Shown piece by piece: positions 10,754-20,947 of a stretch of 64,000 nt of DNA. Source of the stretch: Pseudomonas grimontii. GTDB lineage: Bacteria; Pseudomonadota; Gammaproteobacteria; Pseudomonadales; Pseudomonadaceae. The translations under genes and the position numbers were made by a program. The stretch lies in assembly GCF_007858185.1 (NCBI RefSeq), contig NZ_VFES01000008.1:62001-126000 (forward strand), written 5' to 3'. Under the pieces are notes generated by a model, which did no database searches, had not been told where the DNA came from, and was given only the letters and a program-made list of their open reading frames with translations. How positions within the stretch are numbered: the stretch's first letter is position 1; the number at the start of each line of letters is the position of its first letter.

Positions 10754-11815
10754 GTGAGTAACAATGCCTTTAGAGATCACATTGCCCACGACAACATGAC
10801 GCCCCTCTGGGAGGTATTGCGCGGGCTCACCCCGCGCGAGCCCAAGCAGACGGCGGACCCCGTAATCTGGCGCGCCGAAACCATTCGCCAAAATATGAAA
10901 ATGGCCTGTGAGGTCATCTCCGCCGAAGATGCGGAGCGCCGTGTGCTTGTCCTAGAAAACCCTAAGTTTCAGGGCAAGTCGCAGATAACGTCATCCCTCT
11001 ATGCGGGTATTCAAATGATCCTGCCCGGGGAGGTCGCTCCCAGTCATCGCCATACGGCGTCTGCGCTAAGACTGATTTTAAGTGGCCAGGGTGGGTTCAC
11101 TACGGTGCATGGCGAAAAGGTACTAATGAACCCGGGTGACTTTGTCATCACGCCCACGAACGTTTTTCATGACCATGGTGCGCAGGGCACGGAACCTGTG
11201 ATGTGGCTGGATGGCCTGGATGTGCCTGTTGTGCAAATGCTCAACGCCGGTTTCTCTGCTGATGACCCGAATCTACGTCAGGTCCTGACACGCCCGACAG
11301 GCGACTCCAATGCGCGATTCGCCGCTGGCCTGAGACCGGTGGGCGACACCCACGGCGGCCCCGTCAGCCCACTTTTTCACTACCCCTATTCGCGCACGCG
11401 TGCAGCGCTTGAACAGTTGTCGCTCGTCGATGAGTGGGACGCGTGCAACGGTTTCAAACTGATGTTTACCAACCCAACGAATGGGCTGTCCCCGATTCGC
11501 TCGATGGGTGCCTTTATGCAGATGTTCCCTGCAGGGTTCAAGGGCACGAGCTTTCGTGAAACCGACGGAGCTGTTTGCTGCGTGGTTGAAGGCAGCCTGC
11601 GTGTTCAGGTCGGTGACCAAACGTGGACAGCCTGCAAGGACGACGTATTTGTTCTTCCGGGTTGGGCATGGCGCTGTTTTGAGGCGGACGAGCAATGCGT
11701 ACTGTTCAGCTTTTCCGATCGACCGTTGCAAGAACACCTCGGTTTTTGGCGCAGCGAAATCAATCCGAGCGCAACTACTACACCAGGAGAAAACCATGAA
11801 AATTTGTCTGTTTAA
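10754..11815 (+). CDS. Gentisate 1,2-dioxygenase
   Basis: 353 aa, a bicupin protein of typical length. The Fe(II) ligands of the first cupin are visible as H98 and H100 in APSHRHTASA and H139 in FHDHG; the second cupin (about residues 245-335) is more degenerate, as usual in the family. It opens the gentisate ring between C1 and C2 to give maleylpyruvate. It starts at GTG with AAGGAG seven bases upstream, 18 nt after the transporter, and overlaps the FAH-type hydrolase by 20 nt. The order transporter, dioxygenase, hydrolase, 6-hydroxylase is a textbook 3-hydroxybenzoate operon. Confidence 0.9.
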   Translation: MSNNAFRDHIAHDNMTPLWEVLRGLTPREPKQTADPVIWRAETIRQNMKMACEVISAEDAERRVLVLENPKFQGKSQITSSLYAGIQMILPGEVAPSHRHTASALRLILSGQGGFTTVHGEKVLMNPGDFVITPTNVFHDHGAQGTEPVMWLDGLDVPVVQMLNAGFSADDPNLRQVLTRPTGDSNARFAAGLRPVGDTHGGPVSPLFHYPYSRTRAALEQLSLVDEWDACNGFKLMFTNPTNGLSPIRSMGAFMQMFPAGFKGTSFRETDGAVCCVVEGSLRVQVGDQTWTACKDDVFVLPGWAWRCFEADEQCVLFSFSDRPLQEHLGFWRSEINPSATTTPGENHENLSV

Positions 11816-12653
11816 CGATAACCGTTTGGGCCTGATTGAGGGCGACATTGTCTATGACGTTTCCCAAGCACTGCGTATTTTGTCACCTGCCCGTTATCCG
11901 TTTCCGCGCCATGACCTGCTGATCGCTAACCTGGCCGAGCTACGCCCCGAAATCTCGCTTGCCAAGGGAAGCGCAGCGGTCTTCAAGTTAAGCGATGTCG
12001 AGCTGCTTAGCCCCGTCGGTAACCCAGGCAAAATTGTGGCTGCGCCTGTCAACTATCAAGCTCACCTTGATGAAGCCATCGCAGACACGGAGACGTTTAC
12101 ACGTGCCAATGTCCGCAAAATTCAGGAGACGGGCCTCTTCCTGAAAGCTACCAGCTCGCTGATCGGTGTCAGTAAACCGATTGTGATTAATCTTCCAGAG
12201 CGCCGTACCGATCACGAAATCGAGCTAGTCGCTGTTATTGGCAAGCGTGCCAAGGATGTGAAGGCGAAAGACGCACTGGCCTATGTTGCCGGATACAGCA
12301 TTGGCCTGGACATCACGATCCGCGGGCCTGAAGAGCGAAGCTTGCGCAAATCGTTGGACACTTACTCGGTGTTGGGGCCATGGCTTGTCACGGCTGATGA
12401 GCTCAGCGAACCACAGGGCTTGGAGTTGCTGCTGGAGGTTAATGGTGAGAAACGCCAGCACGCCAATACACGGGATTTGATCATGAACGTGGCAGAGCTG
12501 ATCGAATTCGCCTCGACCTATTACACACTTGAGCCGGGTGATTTGTTGTACACCGGAACGCCCGAAGGTGTGGGTCCCATTGTTCACGGCGATCAGATCA
12601 AAGCACGAATTGAAGGGATTGGTGAAATTGTTGTCGAGGTCGTGTCGTCATGA
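11796..12653 (+). CDS. Fumarylacetoacetate hydrolase family protein (maleyl-/fumarylpyruvate hydrolase)
   Basis: 285 aa from the ATG at 11796, which has AGGAG just upstream and lies inside the last codons of the dioxygenase gene; longer in-frame extensions run through that gene and are rejected. The FAH fold metal region includes DHEIELVAVIGK and GYSIGLDITIRG, and the C-terminal DLLYTGTPEGVGP loop is diagnostic. It would hydrolyse the ring-cleavage product to pyruvate plus a C4 diacid. No isomerase gene accompanies it, so direct hydrolysis of maleylpyruvate to maleate is the simpler reading (HbzF-like), handing maleate to the LeuCD-like pair. It overlaps the next gene by ATGA. Confidence 0.86.
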   Translation: MKICLFNDNRLGLIEGDIVYDVSQALRILSPARYPFPRHDLLIANLAELRPEISLAKGSAAVFKLSDVELLSPVGNPGKIVAAPVNYQAHLDEAIADTETFTRANVRKIQETGLFLKATSSLIGVSKPIVINLPERRTDHEIELVAVIGKRAKDVKAKDALAYVAGYSIGLDITIRGPEERSLRKSLDTYSVLGPWLVTADELSEPQGLELLLEVNGEKRQHANTRDLIMNVAELIEFASTYYTLEPGDLLYTGTPEGVGPIVHGDQIKARIEGIGEIVVEVVSS

Positions 12654-13825
12654 GCCTACAAGATCCGATTGTAATCATTGGGGGGGGCATTGGCGGTCTG
12701 GCAGCAGCGCTGGCACTCTCACATAAGGGCTTCAAAACGCTCTTAATCGAACAGGCCGAAGAGTTTCGCGAAGTCGGTGCGGGGATCCAGGTGGGTCCTA
12801 ACGGTTTTCGCGTGTTGGAGACGCTCGGCGTTGCTGATCAGGTACGCGAACTGACCGTGTTACCCGATGATTTGATCTTCATGGACAGTGTCAGCGCTGA
12901 GGTGGTTACCACCATCCCGACAGGCGCAGCGTTTCGGGAACGTTTCAAGTATCCCTACGCCTTGGTGCATCGTGCGGACCTGCATTCGGTTCTTCTGGCC
13001 GCGTGTCGCGAGTCCGCTGATGTCGACTTCAGGATCGCCACAAAAGTGGTGGGCTACGAAGATGATGGCCTGTCCGTGTGCGTGACCACTGACCAAGGTG
13101 AAACCATTCGGGGTTGCGCACTGATTGGCGCAGATGGATTGTGGTCGAAAGTCAGAGAGAAAATTGTCGGTGACGGTGCGCCTGTGGTCTCCGGGCACAT
13201 TGCGTACCGGGCGGTGTTGCCCATTGAGGACGTGCCGCTTGAGTTTCGACGCAACTCGATGATTCTTTGGGGGGGGCCAAAGTCCCACCTGGTCCAGTAC
13301 CCGCTTCGAGGTGGAAAACTATTCAACCTGGTCGCAGTCTTCCACAGCGACCGCTATGTAGAGGGCTGGAACACCGAGGGAGACCCTGAAGAATTACGCC
13401 GTCGGTTTGCCGGCACGTGTGACACCGTACAAACGCTCCTGTCCAAAATTGAAAGCTGGCGGATGTGGGTATTGTGCGATCGTGAACCCGTGAAAAACTG
13501 GAGTGAGGGACGTACCACGCTTCTGGGCGATGCCGCGCACCCCATGTTGCAATACCTTGCACAAGGGGCGTGTATGGCGATGGAAGATGGCGTCGTACTC
13601 GCACAGGAAATCGAAAAGTGTCAGGGTGATTTTGAGTCAGCTTTTAAGGCATATCAGGCTCGCCGATACCTTCGCACTGGCCGTTGCCAGGTGATGGCAC
13701 GTGTTCATGGAGAGTTCTACCATGCCGAAGGAGTGGCAGCCGAACTGCGTAACGGTATGCTCGCCGCACGCACCCCTGAACAAGCATATGCCGGTCTCAC
13801 CTGGTTATATGACGCGATAATTTAG
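12650..13825 (+). CDS. FAD-dependent aromatic monooxygenase, probable 3-hydroxybenzoate 6-hydroxylase
   Basis: 391 aa, a single-component class A flavoprotein hydroxylase. It shows the FAD dinucleotide motif GGGIGGLAAALALS (residues 11-24), the arginine-rich segment near VHRADLHSVL, the DG motif GADGLWSKVR, and the second FAD motif GDAAHPMLQYLAQGACMAME. The tail of that motif, MLQYLAQGAC, is characteristic of the 3-hydroxybenzoate 6-hydroxylase/salicylate hydroxylase group. The reaction would be NADH-dependent para-hydroxylation of 3-hydroxybenzoate to gentisate, the substrate of the dioxygenase two genes upstream. It overlaps the hydrolase gene by 4 nt. Salicylate 5-hydroxylation is excluded, since that uses a Rieske system. 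Confidence 0.86.
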   Translation: MSLQDPIVIIGGGIGGLAAALALSHKGFKTLLIEQAEEFREVGAGIQVGPNGFRVLETLGVADQVRELTVLPDDLIFMDSVSAEVVTTIPTGAAFRERFKYPYALVHRADLHSVLLAACRESADVDFRIATKVVGYEDDGLSVCVTTDQGETIRGCALIGADGLWSKVREKIVGDGAPVVSGHIAYRAVLPIEDVPLEFRRNSMILWGGPKSHLVQYPLRGGKLFNLVAVFHSDRYVEGWNTEGDPEELRRRFAGTCDTVQTLLSKIESWRMWVLCDREPVKNWSEGRTTLLGDAAHPMLQYLAQGACMAMEDGVVLAQEIEKCQGDFESAFKAYQARRYLRTGRCQVMARVHGEFYHAEGVAAELRNGMLAARTPEQAYAGLTWLYDAII

Positions 13826-13930
13826 AACTCCCAGTGACGGTCAATTATTCAACGTGCTCACGTTGCCGGGTTGATCGTCGCTTTCTGCTGTACGCAATGA
13901 TCATTCTATAAAAATAAAAAGGGTGAAATC

Positions 13931-15193
13931 ATGTACTACAAAAATTGCGGCCCGCTCGTGTGGCCGGCGTTACTGTGTTTTTGTACGCCAGGCTTGGCAT
14001 GGGCTGAGGAATCCGATTTTTTCAAAGATTCGACCGCTACACTTCAGGCCAGAAACTACTACTTTCAACGTAACTATTTAGATATTCGCGGGGCCGAGAA
14101 ACCCAAGGCAGAAGAGTGGGCTCAAGGCTTCATTCTTAATTTCAAATCAGGTTATACCCCAGGCGCGGTCGGCTTTGGTATTGATGCGATTGCCACTCTG
14201 GGCCTCAAGCTTGATAGTGGCCCTGGACGGGTAGGGACGGGCTTGCTGCCTATTAAGGATAGCGGGGCTCCTGCCGACGATTACAGTCGCGTAGGGCCAA
14301 CCTTAAAAGCCAGGTTTTCTAAAACCGAACTGAGGCTGGGTGAACTTCAACCAGACATTCCCGTCTTGCCCTTCAGCGATATTCGTTTGCTTCCACCTTC
14401 CTATCAGGGGGCCTCCTTTTCGAGCAGCGAACTTACTGGGCTGACCCTTCAAGGCGGGCGAATCAAATCGACTAGTCTACGAAATGAAGCCGGTGACGAA
14501 AAGTTGATCGCGATGTTGGGCTATATTCCGCAACGCACAGCGTCCAGTGATGCCTTCAATTATATGGGCGGTGACTATAGTTTTAATGAGTCACGTACCA
14601 CTGTCAGTGGTTGGTACGCCCAACTGGAGGACATTTACCGACAGAGTTATGTTGGCATTAAGCATAAGCAGTTAGTAGGGCGTTGGTCGGTGACCGGTAC
14701 GTTGGCACAGTATGATGCTGTGGAAGATGGTGATCATTTAATAGGGGCGGTCGATAATCGGGCTTTGTATGGCACCCTTGGGGTGGCAAGGTCCGGGCAT
14801 GCTGTGACCGTAGGGTACCAAAGAATGTACGGTAACACCGCGTTCCCCCGGGTGTTCGCCAATATAGCGCCCTTGGCCAATGAACTACCTACTTATGACT
14901 TCTCATCACAAAACGAAGTGTCTTATCAGGTGCGTTACGACTATGACTTCGCTGCGGCGGGTGTATCGGGCCTCCTATTTTCGACTAGATACGTTGTGGG
15001 GAACAATGTTGAGACAGGGCGCGGCTATGAGGGTAAGGATAGCGAACGCGATATCGATATGTCTTATGTTTTCCAGAGCGGGCCTGTCAAGGGATTGGGT
15101 ATCAGGCTTCGCGATGCCGTAGCGCGGTCTAATTACAGAACTGATATTGACGAGTATCGCGTCGTTCTCAGTTATACCTGGAAGCTGCTATAG
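13931..15193 (+). CDS. OprD family outer-membrane porin
   Basis: 420 aa, the normal OprD size. A signal peptide (about residues 1-25, cleavage after GLAWA) precedes the family N-terminus DFFKDSTATLQARNYYFQ. The rest has alternating aromatic beta-strands and ends with a C-terminal strand close to SYTWKLL. OprD porins admit small acids across the outer membrane. It lies 105 nt after the hydroxylase gene on the same strand and probably serves uptake of the aromatic acid used by the operon (inference). A T or A-rich gap precedes it and may hold its own promoter. Confidence 0.88.
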   Translation: MYYKNCGPLVWPALLCFCTPGLAWAEESDFFKDSTATLQARNYYFQRNYLDIRGAEKPKAEEWAQGFILNFKSGYTPGAVGFGIDAIATLGLKLDSGPGRVGTGLLPIKDSGAPADDYSRVGPTLKARFSKTELRLGELQPDIPVLPFSDIRLLPPSYQGASFSSSELTGLTLQGGRIKSTSLRNEAGDEKLIAMLGYIPQRTASSDAFNYMGGDYSFNESRTTVSGWYAQLEDIYRQSYVGIKHKQLVGRWSVTGTLAQYDAVEDGDHLIGAVDNRALYGTLGVARSGHAVTVGYQRMYGNTAFPRVFANIAPLANELPTYDFSSQNEVSYQVRYDYDFAAAGVSGLLFSTRYVVGNNVETGRGYEGKDSERDIDMSYVFQSGPVKGLGIRLRDAVARSNYRTDIDEYRVVLSYTWKLL

Positions 15194-15628
15194 CCTTGCG
15201 CTCTTACCAACCCTGCGCGCCAATGGCCAAATATGTCGTCCGTCAATTGATCTTAATCTGTTCATCTGCGTGCTGATCGTGGGCTATTGCTACCTCAGTC
15301 GCTCATAGCGTTGGCGCTGATTGAAAACTGATCAGCCTTTACTGGGTCAGTTTTCGGTCAGCGGCAACACCATCGGAACAGCTCGCGTCCATGTGGTAGC
15401 GGGACACCATTGGTGCGTGGATAGCCGGCACGCGCCGGCAAGTCTCTTGTTTCAATTACACATCGCTATACCAACCGGGCTAACCCGATTCAGGAGCGGA
15501 ACCTCAACCTGGAACTAAGACTATTGCGTCAAGGACAGCCGGCCACCCCCGTCGTCAGGGGGAGGCGTGGATTGAGACAGGGGGGCTGTGAGAGCGGGGA
15601 TTGGAAGAAAGGGGCCAAAGGCCTGGCG
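15194..15628. other. 435-nt intergenic stretch with hairpins
   Basis: I see no convincing gene. A 9-bp inverted repeat with arms GAAAACTGA and TCAGTTTTC spans 15323-15355, and a GCCGGC repeat pair lies near 15423-15438. Neither is followed by a T run. Confidence 0.5.
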
Positions 15629-16060
15629 TTAGCCAGTCAACTCGAGAATACCCAACATGTAGGTGCGATCCACGACATGCTTGCGAGTACTCGCCTGGAA
15701 TTTTCCAAAGAGGTTTTTCAAGTGCCATTTCACGGTTTCTCCAGCGACATTCAACGCCTGGGCAATCTGCTTGTTCGACAGGTTGCGAGCGAGCAGTTGC
15801 AAGACCGCTCGCTCCTTGGGTGTGAGCAGGCGGCTGGGTGAAGCAGAGCTTGGAGGGGGCTCCGGGCGCACAACCGGACCTGAGTGAAGCGAGGCCTGCA
15901 TGGCCGGCCTGGTCGTTTCGCTTGCGATCTTTTGCAACCACTTGACCAGTGCGGGATGGGTGTTCTGAACAATGCGCTGCAGTCTATGTCACGCTCGTTG
16001 GCGTAGTAGTGGTGCAATTGGGGACACCAGGCAGCGTCGATTTTTTCGTTACGTGAAGGG
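15629..16060 (-). pseudogene. LuxR-type regulator remnant (C-terminal HTH), frameshifted and cut by an IS element
   Basis: The last part encodes a recognisable LuxR/GerE DNA-binding domain: LTPKERAVLQLLARNLSNKQ, then IAQALNVAGETVKWHLKNLF, ending LGILELTG and a stop. Upstream, the frame with HPALVKWLQKIASETTRP must jump near 15985-15995 to join YYANERD in another frame, so one indel is present. The left end of the IS at 16061 cuts the frame. Removing the IS and one GGG copy joins this to an open frame on the far side (NPHP then SRNEKIDA), so the insertion interrupted a longer reading frame. The N-terminal signal-sensing region of a MalT-like or LuxR regulator is missing. It cannot be functional as it stands. 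Confidence 0.75.
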
Positions 16061-16094
16061 TGTAGTGGTCTAATTTCCCCGGACACCCCGATAG

Positions 16095-16421
<327 letters not shown>

Positions 16422-16429
16422 CGTACCGC

Positions 16430-17303
16430 TTGGTTCGCCAGCTGCAACAGAAGGCTTGTTCGGTGGCGTATGTGTGCCGTTTGTTGGGGGTTAGTCGATC
16501 CGGCTTCTACGAGGCCAACAAGCGCGCTGGGGCTCCTGCATCGATCTGCCCCGTTGCTCTGCAACTCAAGGCGTCGTTTGCTGAAAGTGGCGGCTGTTAT
16601 GGCAGTCGCCCATTGCGTAAAGCGTTACGCGCAAAGGGTATGCAAGTAGGCATTTACAAGATTCGCCGCATGATGCGCGTCAACGGCCTGCGTTCGGCCT
16701 GGAAGCGTAAATTTGTGCACACCACCGACAGCAAACATGACCTGCCGATTGCTGAAAATGTATTGAACCGCCAATTTGAACCCGAGGCGGCGAACAAGGC
16801 CTGGGTAGCAGACATTACCTACATCCGAACCCGCAGTGGCTGGTTGTATCTGGCTGTGGTGCTGGACTTGTTCTCACGCAAGGTAGTGGGCAGGTCAATG
16901 GCGCCGAACATGCCCGCTGAACTGGTGTGCAGTGCAATGCAGCTGGCGGTTGCTCAACGTCAACCGCCACCCGGCTTGATCGCCCACTCGGATCGCGGCA
17001 GCCAGTACGCGAGTGCGAGCTACAGAGCGCTACTGGCAAGAAGTGACATGCAGCAAAGCATGAGCCGTAAAGGTAACTGCTGGGATACGCAGTGATGGAG
17101 CGCTTCTTTCTGAGCTTGAAAATGGAGCGGGTATGGCGACGTGATTACGCCAACCATGCCGAGGCGATACGCGACATCACTGAGTACATCGTTGGGTTTA
17201 CAACAACGAACGGCTGCACTCGAAACTGGGATATCTGCCACCGACCGTTTACGAACGGGCGATGGCGTCAAAATCACCTATCGAGGTGTCCGGAATTAGT
17301 TGA
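16430..17303 (+). pseudogene. IS3-family transposase OrfB, two frameshifts
   Basis: The DDE-type integrase core is clear: the HTH_21 region CYGSRPLRKALRAKGM, first Asp in WVADITYIRT, second in LIAHSDRGSQY, and the catalytic Glu region following GNCWD. At 17087 the expected GATAACGCA reads GATACGCA, one A short, which produces an early TGA just before the VMERFFLSLK segment. At 17197-17199 one T is missing from the expected TTTT before ACAACAACGAA, shifting the tail LHSKLGYLPPTVYERAM. Both are homopolymer deletions. Without these the protein would end at the TGA at 17301-17303 inside the right inverted repeat. Confidence 0.88.
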
Positions 17304-17311
17304 CCACTACA

Positions 17312-17780
17312 GGGTGCGGGTTCCTCCCTGCTTGCCCGGTGACTCCGCATTTAGCGGAATTCCCGGCCTTCATTGAAAAACTTTCCCTCGCCTGAATAGG
17401 TAAGCACTTGCTGGAAGCCTCACATGGACGTTCGCTTACGGCTGAGCAGGTCGCCGCAGGCTCGATGAAGCCGCAGGGCTGCGGCATTCATCGGTACTGG
17501 CGGCGGAATTAATCAAGGCACTGGCGATTCTGTGGGGGGCGGTATCGAACCTGACCTTGGTCTTTGCAATGCCGCTGCTTACCTGGGCCTGTTCGTTCCA
17601 GTGCTGGTTGGCTGGCTTTGGTTACGCCAGGCGTTAGTTGCAGGGCGGAGGCAAGGCACGATGGCGGGACATCAAACTTTTAATATTGTTCTGATAATAG
17701 AATTAAATACTGTATAAAGAATAATGCAGGATAAATTGCCTGCCTATTCACGCCCTATAAAAACAAAAACGGTAACCAAC
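17312..17780. other. Intergenic stretch between IS and chemoreceptor gene
   Basis: On the minus strand a frame through 17312-17487 is open and would join the LuxR-type remnant if the IS were excised. On the plus strand, about 17515-17640 encodes a short hydrophobic stretch (ALAILWGAVSNLTLVFAMPL) with no start signal, possibly a membrane-protein remnant. Just before the chemoreceptor the sequence is AT-rich. No intact gene is supported. Confidence 0.4.
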
Positions 17781-19433
17781 ATGTCATTTCTGAAAGGCTT
17801 CTCAATCGGCGCCAAGCTCCTCGTGCTGCCCGGGTTATTTGTGCTCGCTCTACTGGTTGTCTCGGGTCTGGCCTACCGCGGGCTGGCTAAGCAACAAGCG
17901 GTAATCGAGGAAATCGACCAGTTGCGTTTCCAGCAATATCGGCAAGTGTTAGAAACCTCGGCCGCCTCGCAGGCGGCGATGGTCGGCGCATATGCCACAG
18001 GCGCGCGCATCCTTGAATCCAGTGGGCAAGCTTCCGCGGAAGACCTTGAGTCATATCTTGAAGATATGCAGGCCAGTGTTGACGACATGCGTGCCGGGCT
18101 GGACAAGGTGGCTCGTGAAACTCGCCTGGGCGAAGAGGAGAGAGCGCTCTATCAAGCGGTGCAGGAGCAGGCCGCAGTGGTCGGCGAGGGGCTTGCCGAA
18201 TTCAAGCGCACTGCTTTGAGTGACCAGATACAGGCTGCCTCGCTGCTGGGTCGGGTGCGTGCCGACAACAATGGCCTGCAAGGTCAATTCAACCGGCTGT
18301 TGGGCCTACAAGCCGAGCTGACCTCTGGCGCCTTCGCTGAGGCGGGCGCAACACAACAGCAGGTCTCACGGATGCTCGTCGCGGTGCTGCTGGGTGGCAG
18401 CTTACTGGCTGTGTTAGTCAGTCTTTTGTTGCGTGCGCAAATCATCCGGCCCATTCGGGAAATCGAGAGGGCTTCGATCGAGTTGCGCGATGGCGACCTG
18501 ACCCGACGCGTGCGGGTCATGGGTCGAGACGAGATTGCCCACACGGCTCAGGCATTCAACGAACTCATTGATAGCTTCCAGCAGGCAATGCGCAAGGTAG
18601 CCGGAGTCGCGGCATCGGTCGGCGCCTCGGCAGAGGAGCTGGTGGGCGCTTCGGCGCGTGTGGCGCAAAGCTCTACGGCGCAGGCCGGTGCGGTGGGCGC
18701 GGTGTCGATGACCATCGAGCAGATGAGCGACGGGATTGCGGCAATCTCCAGTCATGCTGAAAGCCTGCGCAGCTGCGCCGAAGCCAGTTTGCGCGGTGCG
18801 CAGGATGGACACTTGGCCTTGTCGCGACTGCTCGAGAAAATCGACAGCGTGCGCCATGCATTCTCCGCCATCCGTGGCTCGGTGGGCGATTTTGTCGAAA
18901 GCACTACTGCGATCACCGCCAGCATCGGTCAGGTCAAGGACCTTTCCGCGCAGACCAGCATGCTGGCGCTCAATGCGGCGATCGAGGCGGCACGGGCTGG
19001 CGAGAGTGGACGCGGCTTCAGCGTGGTGGCGGACGAAGTGCGTAATCTGGCACAACGCTCTGCGCTGGCAGCCAACTCGATCAACCAGTTGACGGTAAAG
19101 CTCGAGAGCCAGTCCGAGGTGGTCGACGAAGCCCTGCGCGCCGGCACGGTGGCATTGGACGACAGCGGCCGACTGCTGAGTGAGTTGGAAAGTACCCTGC
19201 AACAGGCAGCGGAACTGGTCGGCGACTCCACGCGTGGGGTGGACCGGATTGCCGATGCGGTGAGCGTGCAGAACGAGGGTGGGCGGGGCATCGTTGCCAA
19301 CGTCGAGCACATCGCACGCATGGCCGGCGAGGGCGATGCGATCACTCATCAGGTGTCCGGAGCTGTGGTGTCTTTGCGCGAACTGTCCGATGAGCTGAAT
19401 GTAGCAGTGGGACGTTTTCGCTACGAGGCCTGA
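17781..19433 (+). CDS. Methyl-accepting chemotaxis protein
   Basis: About 550 aa from the ATG at 17781, which places the first membrane helix (LLVLPGLFVLALLVVSGLAY) close to the N-terminus; an ATG 57 nt earlier is possible. A helical periplasmic domain (about residues 35-195) follows, then a second membrane helix (MLVAVLLGGSLLAVLVSLLL), a HAMP domain, and the cytoplasmic signalling domain with the hairpin tip near SMLALNAAIEAARAGESGRG and VVADEVRNLAQRS. It controls flagellar behaviour through CheA/CheW. The ligand is unknown; the location between aromatic-acid and efflux modules suggests an aromatic or toxic compound (inference). Its end overlaps the convergent efflux gene by 13 nt. There is no C-terminal CheR-tethering pentapeptide. 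Confidence 0.9.
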   Translation: MSFLKGFSIGAKLLVLPGLFVLALLVVSGLAYRGLAKQQAVIEEIDQLRFQQYRQVLETSAASQAAMVGAYATGARILESSGQASAEDLESYLEDMQASVDDMRAGLDKVARETRLGEEERALYQAVQEQAAVVGEGLAEFKRTALSDQIQAASLLGRVRADNNGLQGQFNRLLGLQAELTSGAFAEAGATQQQVSRMLVAVLLGGSLLAVLVSLLLRAQIIRPIREIERASIELRDGDLTRRVRVMGRDEIAHTAQAFNELIDSFQQAMRKVAGVAASVGASAEELVGASARVAQSSTAQAGAVGAVSMTIEQMSDGIAAISSHAESLRSCAEASLRGAQDGHLALSRLLEKIDSVRHAFSAIRGSVGDFVESTTAITASIGQVKDLSAQTSMLALNAAIEAARAGESGRGFSVVADEVRNLAQRSALAANSINQLTVKLESQSEVVDEALRAGTVALDDSGRLLSELESTLQQAAELVGDSTRGVDRIADAVSVQNEGGRGIVANVEHIARMAGEGDAITHQVSGAVVSLRELSDELNVAVGRFRYEA

Positions 19434-20947
19434 TTTGCTTGAGACTTCGGTGTCCTGAATATCAGCAGCAGGGGTATGACTCCAATGGATAACCACATCA
19501 GCAGCTTGAAGTCATCCAGGTAGGCCACCCAGCTGGCCTGCACAGTGATCATGCCATCCAGCGCCGCACGCCCGCCGGCGGTTAATGGATTGAGTTGGTT
19601 GTTTACAGGCCAGGCATCGAACAGGCGGTTGAACGGCGTAACGTATGCGCCGATTTCGGCATGATTGATCTGAGTGTTTTGAGCCAGCAGCACCGTAACG
19701 ATCGAGATGCCAACGCTTGAGCCGACATTGCGTGACAGGTTGTACAGACCAGTGGCTTCGCCACGCAAATGCGGCGCTAGGGTGGTAAAGGCGATGGTGG
19801 TCAGTGGGACGAACAACAGACCCAGGCTCGCGCCCTGAATAAAGCCGACGTACACGATGGTGTTGATGGACACTGCCGGCGTCCAGCCGGTCATCATGTA
19901 CATCGACCAGGCGGACAGCAACAAACCGCAAAACAGTATCCAGCGAATATCCACTTTGCCGATGATCTTCCCGGCAAGGAACATGCTAAGCATGGTCCCC
20001 AGTCCGCGTGGCCCCATGACCATGCCGGCGGTGAGCACCGGGTAACCCATCAGGGTTTGCAGGTAGGGTGTCATCAGCGCCAATGACGCTAAATAGGTAA
20101 TGCCGATGATGAAGATAAACACGACCGCCACCGAGTAATTGCGGTCCTTGAACAGTTTCAGACTGATAAAGGGCTTGTCGTGGGTGAAGGTGTGGACGAT
20201 GAAAATGTACGAAGCGATGGCGGCCACCAGCGCCTCCAGGATGATTTCTCCTGAATCGAACCAGCCCAGCTGTTCACCGCGGTCGAGGAACAATTGAATC
20301 GACAGGATCGCCACGCTGAGCGAGCCAAAGCCTAGCCAGTCCAAACGGGCGGTTCTGTCGGCCGGGGTTTCCTGAATGAAGCGCATCATGCCGACAAAGG
20401 CCAGCAATCCGATAGGCAAGTTGATGAAGAACACCCAGCGCCAGCTGAGGTGTTCTGTTAGCCAGCCGCCGATCATCGGACCCAGCACCGGACCAACCAT
20501 CACCGACACGCCGAACAAGGCCACTGCCGAGCCACGGTCTTTCTGCGGGTAAATATCCAGCAGAATGCCTTGCGATAACGGCACCAATGCTGCCCCTGCC
20601 AGCCCTTGCAGTAAACGGAACAGGATGATTTCTTCCAGGGACCGGGCAATGCCACAGAGCACCGACGCCAATACAAAACCGAAGATCGATCACAGCAATA
20701 CGCGCTTGCGACCGAAGCGTCGGGCAAGGAATGCCGAGGGCGGCGTCATGATGGCGGTGGCGACGATGTAGGAAGTCAGTACCCAGTTAATCTGGTCGGC
20801 ACTGGCCGACACACTGCCCTGCATATAGGGTAGGGCGACGTTGGCGATGGTGGTGTCCAAGGCTTGCATGACCACTGCCAGCACCACACACAGCGTAATC
20901 AGTACTCGTAGCGGCGAAGGTGGCAGCGGCCCAGTTACTTCACTCAT
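19421..20947 (-). pseudogene. DHA2-family MFS efflux pump (EmrB-like) with one in-frame stop
   Basis: A 14-helix drug:H+ antiporter of the EmrB/QacA group, about 508 codons from the ATG at 20947 (MSEVTGPL). Motif C-like ALDTTIANVALPYMQG and motif A-like FLARRFGRKRVLL are followed immediately by TGA (20690-20692), and the same frame then continues with SIFGFVLASVLCGIARSLEE through a complete C-terminal half. The stop sits in the loop after helix 3; a one-base change from a Cys, Arg or Trp codon would create it. The start overlaps the EmrA-like gene by 8 nt. As written, only a 3-helix fragment could be made. In the intact form it would pair with the HlyD-type adaptor to export hydrophobic toxins. 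Confidence 0.85.

Noticed and set aside
15194..15628. Small protein-coding genes between porin and LuxR remnant
   Set aside because: Short open frames on both strands lack ribosome sites, biased composition or recognisable motifs.
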